Shown here: positions 61,466 to 64,000 of the stretch, piece by piece
How positions within the stretch are numbered: position 1 is the stretch's first letter
Layout of the letters: every line of letters begins with the position of its first letter
Origin: Labia minor
Taxonomy: Eukaryota > Arthropoda > Insecta > Dermaptera > Spongiphoridae
Reading direction: 5' to 3'
NCBI GenBank assembly: GCA_963082975.1
Contig: OY720348.1
Span: forward strand, 17,661,146-17,725,145
DNA length: 64,000 nt
Notes under the pieces: model-generated
Told to the model about the DNA's origin: nothing
Database searches by the model: none
The model's input: the letters and a program-made list of their open reading frames with translations, nothing else
Translations under genes and position numbers: made by a program

Positions 61466-62495
61466 TATATCTATATTATATATTTAATTTATTATTATTT
61501 ATGTAAGTTTAATTGATTGCATACATTTAAGGGGCTAGAGTTATTTATTAAACATAAAAGGTTTGTTCTCTCTCTCTCTCATTTTTGTTAAAAAAAAAAT
61601 ATCCTCCTGCTAAGAGTCTATTATTAAAACACTCATTAAAAGAAAAGCTACTTGGTTCGAGTCTGCCGAATAAAATGTGGTTGTTTTATTCCAGAGCTAT
61701 TTTTTTAACCCATTATTTATTTATTTACCCTTTTGAAAACACATAATACATTTGAATTCTTTGACATTCATTGTATTCTCCAACCTACGCATTTCTACTT
61801 TGTAAACTACCCCCTGTTAATATTTTGTCCAACTTCAATATTAAATATTTAATTATAAATACATACATTCTCAATAAAAAAAAATAAAATAAAAACAATC
61901 TACGAGTGAAAAAGATTTAATATTTTTAATAAAACAAATTCATTTTTTTTTTTTGTTTATTAATTTAGTATTACTCCCACCTCTTCAATATACGATATAA
62001 TTTATAATAATAATGAATATTCTGGCGTTATTTCTTTTTATGTTTTTTATTATTGTAATCCTCTTACCTCAATGATTAGCTAGATTTATCAATTGAACTG
62101 ATCAGAAATAAATGCAATGCGTCACGTATTTTTTAATAAATTTAATTACAATTCAAAAAAAAAAAAGAAAAATTAATTAACATCTATTATAATTGATAAT
62201 ATACAATTCGTGGTATAAATAGGAGAGCATTAATTAAATCTAAATCTGTATAATAATTGTTTGTGAATGTTTAGGTAATTTTTTTTTGTTATCCCTTTAT
62301 TTCAATTTATATTGAAAAATAAAATAAATAAAAAAATATAAAAGATTTAAATTAAATTATTCATTTGTTTTCAAATTTTATTTTATTTTTATTTATCTCA
62401 GCTGTTTTCGTCAGATGATTAATTGGAATTGGTGGAAAAGCTGTAAAGTAAAATTAGTTTTATTTCTTATTCATTTATTTACTAATTTTGTCTTT
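61466..62495. other. AT-rich interval
   Basis: A CT tract lies at 61568-61581; homopolymers are frequent. No gene is recognised. Confidence 0.5.
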
Positions 62496-63006
62496 TTTAC
62501 CGACCGACGATAGGGAAGGTATTGTTTTCACACCAAATTTCACATGTGGAGATTTTTTACATATTTCCACGAATCATGCATTTTGTTAACAGAAAAAAGT
62601 ATTTTTAGCATGATGTCTGTCCGTCTGTCAGCCCATCCGTCCGTTGTGTGTCCGTATAGACGTGTATAGCTTGAATGGCTCAACAGATTTTGATAAAATT
62701 TACTTACTGCATCAGTATCATGAATACATCAACTTTTTGGAGTATATTCGGAAACCGGAAATGGTAGTTTACAAATTAATCAATTAATTTTATATTCATT
62801 GTCGGAAATTGCTCACTTAAAATATAATAGTAATTAATAATTGAGTAATTAAGCTAAAAAATAAATACCAAGATAATATTATTTAGTCATTTTAATTTAA
62901 ATTTTAAAAAAATGTTTTTTTTTTATACTTTACATAGTATATATATAATGTTGTTTGGAAATTAATTTATTTCAAATCGTTGGTCGGTTCTGTGCCTGGC
63001 CACATC
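62496..63006 (-). repeat. Family B repeat, copy 4 (internally deleted)
   Basis: It runs from ACCGACCGACGATAGGGAAG to TCGTTGGTCGGTTCTGTGCC. It keeps the first module, the degraded tract (CCGTCTGTCAGCCCATCCGT) and AACTTTTTGGAGTATATTCG. The second module and much of the AT-rich part are missing or diverged. Confidence 0.82.
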
Positions 63007-63572
63007 TCATATTTTCTTTTATTATTATTATTATTATTAATTTTTTTTTCTTAACTTAAATAATCAGGTAATTATTAAGTATGGAAGAGTAATTTTAACA
63101 AATAATCCTAATGGATTGGAGTGACCGCAGAACTTGAATTTGCGGTCAGTTGATTCTCTCCCTCTCTCTCTCTCTCTCTCTTAATAATACATGTGTGTAA
63201 CTTGTATAGACATGATTAAAGGAAATTTAATTGCCATATTGAATGCGGAAATAGTATTTGCTTGAACAATGACGGAAATGGGTAATATGGATGGGAGATT
63301 AAGATGGGTTGGGGTGGATTATAGAAACCAACCCCCTTTGAATTGATTAAAAAAAAAAATAATTAAAATTGATGTAGGTATTGATGAGGTAAAATGCTGG
63401 AAAGTGTATTTAAGACTCATATTTATTTTTGAAATCTACATTAAAAAAAAATACTGCTTCCTCCTATAATTTTTATGGAAATTACTATGAACAAATGAAT
63501 AAATAATATGTAATATAATAATAATAATGACATGAAAAATAATTCTATTAACTATAAAACAAATTTATTATA
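63007..63572. other. AT-rich interval
   Basis: A CT tract lies at 63158-63180. No gene is recognised. Confidence 0.5.
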
Positions 63573-64000
63573 CGAGGACAAGTCAATAAGTCCGTGACTT
63601 TTGAATGAAACATAGAGGTTTTTGTTATGTTTGTTTTTCGGATAAAAAATTATTTATAAATTATATTTTTTTTAATGTTATCTCTTTTGAGCTCTATACA
63701 TGCAAAACGTCCAAAACGTTTCTCCAATTTTTTTATCCTTTCCAAAAAATAAGATCACCCTGAGTAACCCACTGTTTTGACAGCTGTTTAGTCTCTGGTG
63801 TGTTTTGCTGGATCGACGTTTCATCTAGAAAAACTCCTGCATATTGTGGTTAAACAACGCCAAACATTAATGTGCATACAAAATACCCTTTTTTCCATTT
63901 TCTTCTCAAATCATGAGGTAGTTTACTTTTAATGGATGTCAAACAAAAACTAAAAGACCCAGCTGGTTCAAATTTTGACAGGAGTCAGCAGATGGTTGCT
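63573..64000 (-). mobile_element. Mariner-family element, cut by the window end
   Basis: It starts CGAGGACAAGTCAATAAGTC after TA. Inside on the minus strand are remnants around the first catalytic Asp: a SIQQNTPETK-like stretch and QWVTQG near 63755-63860. The 443 family's AGGAGTCAGCAGATGGTTGC segment lies at the window end. The other terminal repeat would lie just beyond 64000. Confidence 0.78.

Overview
The window reads as AT-rich, repeat-dominated nuclear DNA of an animal, most likely an arthropod. Evidence: Ty3/gypsy gag-pol with a CHCC gag box, a jockey-like LINE, mariner (DD34D), pogo/Tigger and hAT elements, tRNA-derived SINEs, C2H2 zinc-finger arrays, candidate spliced exons, and no bacterial gene organisation. 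Species is not resolvable by eye. Nearly all recognisable coding sequence belongs to mobile elements. Host coding evidence is limited to a broken zinc-finger array, one good candidate exon (59649-59856, +) and two weaker ones (35084-35337, -; 22698-22873, +).

Layout. 0-5 kb: a mariner remnant, a perfect 36-bp palindrome made of mariner end sequence, a deleted pogo/Tigger element (1161-2324) and a deleted hAT element with a perfect 8-bp target duplication (3405-4089). 4.9-8.26 kb: a gypsy element on the minus strand that keeps gag-protease but has lost almost all of RT, RNase H and integrase. 8.4-14.9 kb: a C2H2 zinc-finger array built from four finger types, split by a 4.65-kb CsRn1-like gypsy element with two LTRs and a 4-bp target duplication. 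15-18.8 kb: a nested patch of family A repeats, a decayed LINE and a family B repeat. 19-24 kb: hAT-like debris and a cluster of long inverted repeats (21719-22350). 24.86-25.88 kb: a 5'-truncated LINE tail flanked by identical 203-bp direct repeats. 26-46 kb: A repeats, mariners, hAT MITEs, SINEs, a 167-bp tandem array and LINE tails. 46.4-51.7 kb: a deleted mariner beside a full-length jockey-like LINE (ORF2 open; ORF1 broken by one apparent frameshift). 52-64 kb: A and B repeats, one nested in the other, a second SINE, an exon candidate and more mariner-type elements.

Two repeat families dominate. Family A (about 600 bp, 10 copies) and family B (about 500-680 bp, 4 copies, plus two shorter relatives called C) share a plan: short inverted motifs near both ends, a simple-repeat tract (CA in A, GGAC/AGAC in B), a similar middle block and a terminal hairpin. 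This resembles DINE-1/Helentron-associated non-autonomous elements, but the assignment is an inference. The most unusual structures are the nested palindromes at 21.7-22.35 kb, the 203-bp duplication around a LINE, the higher-order zinc-finger array and a possible hammerhead-like motif at 40161.
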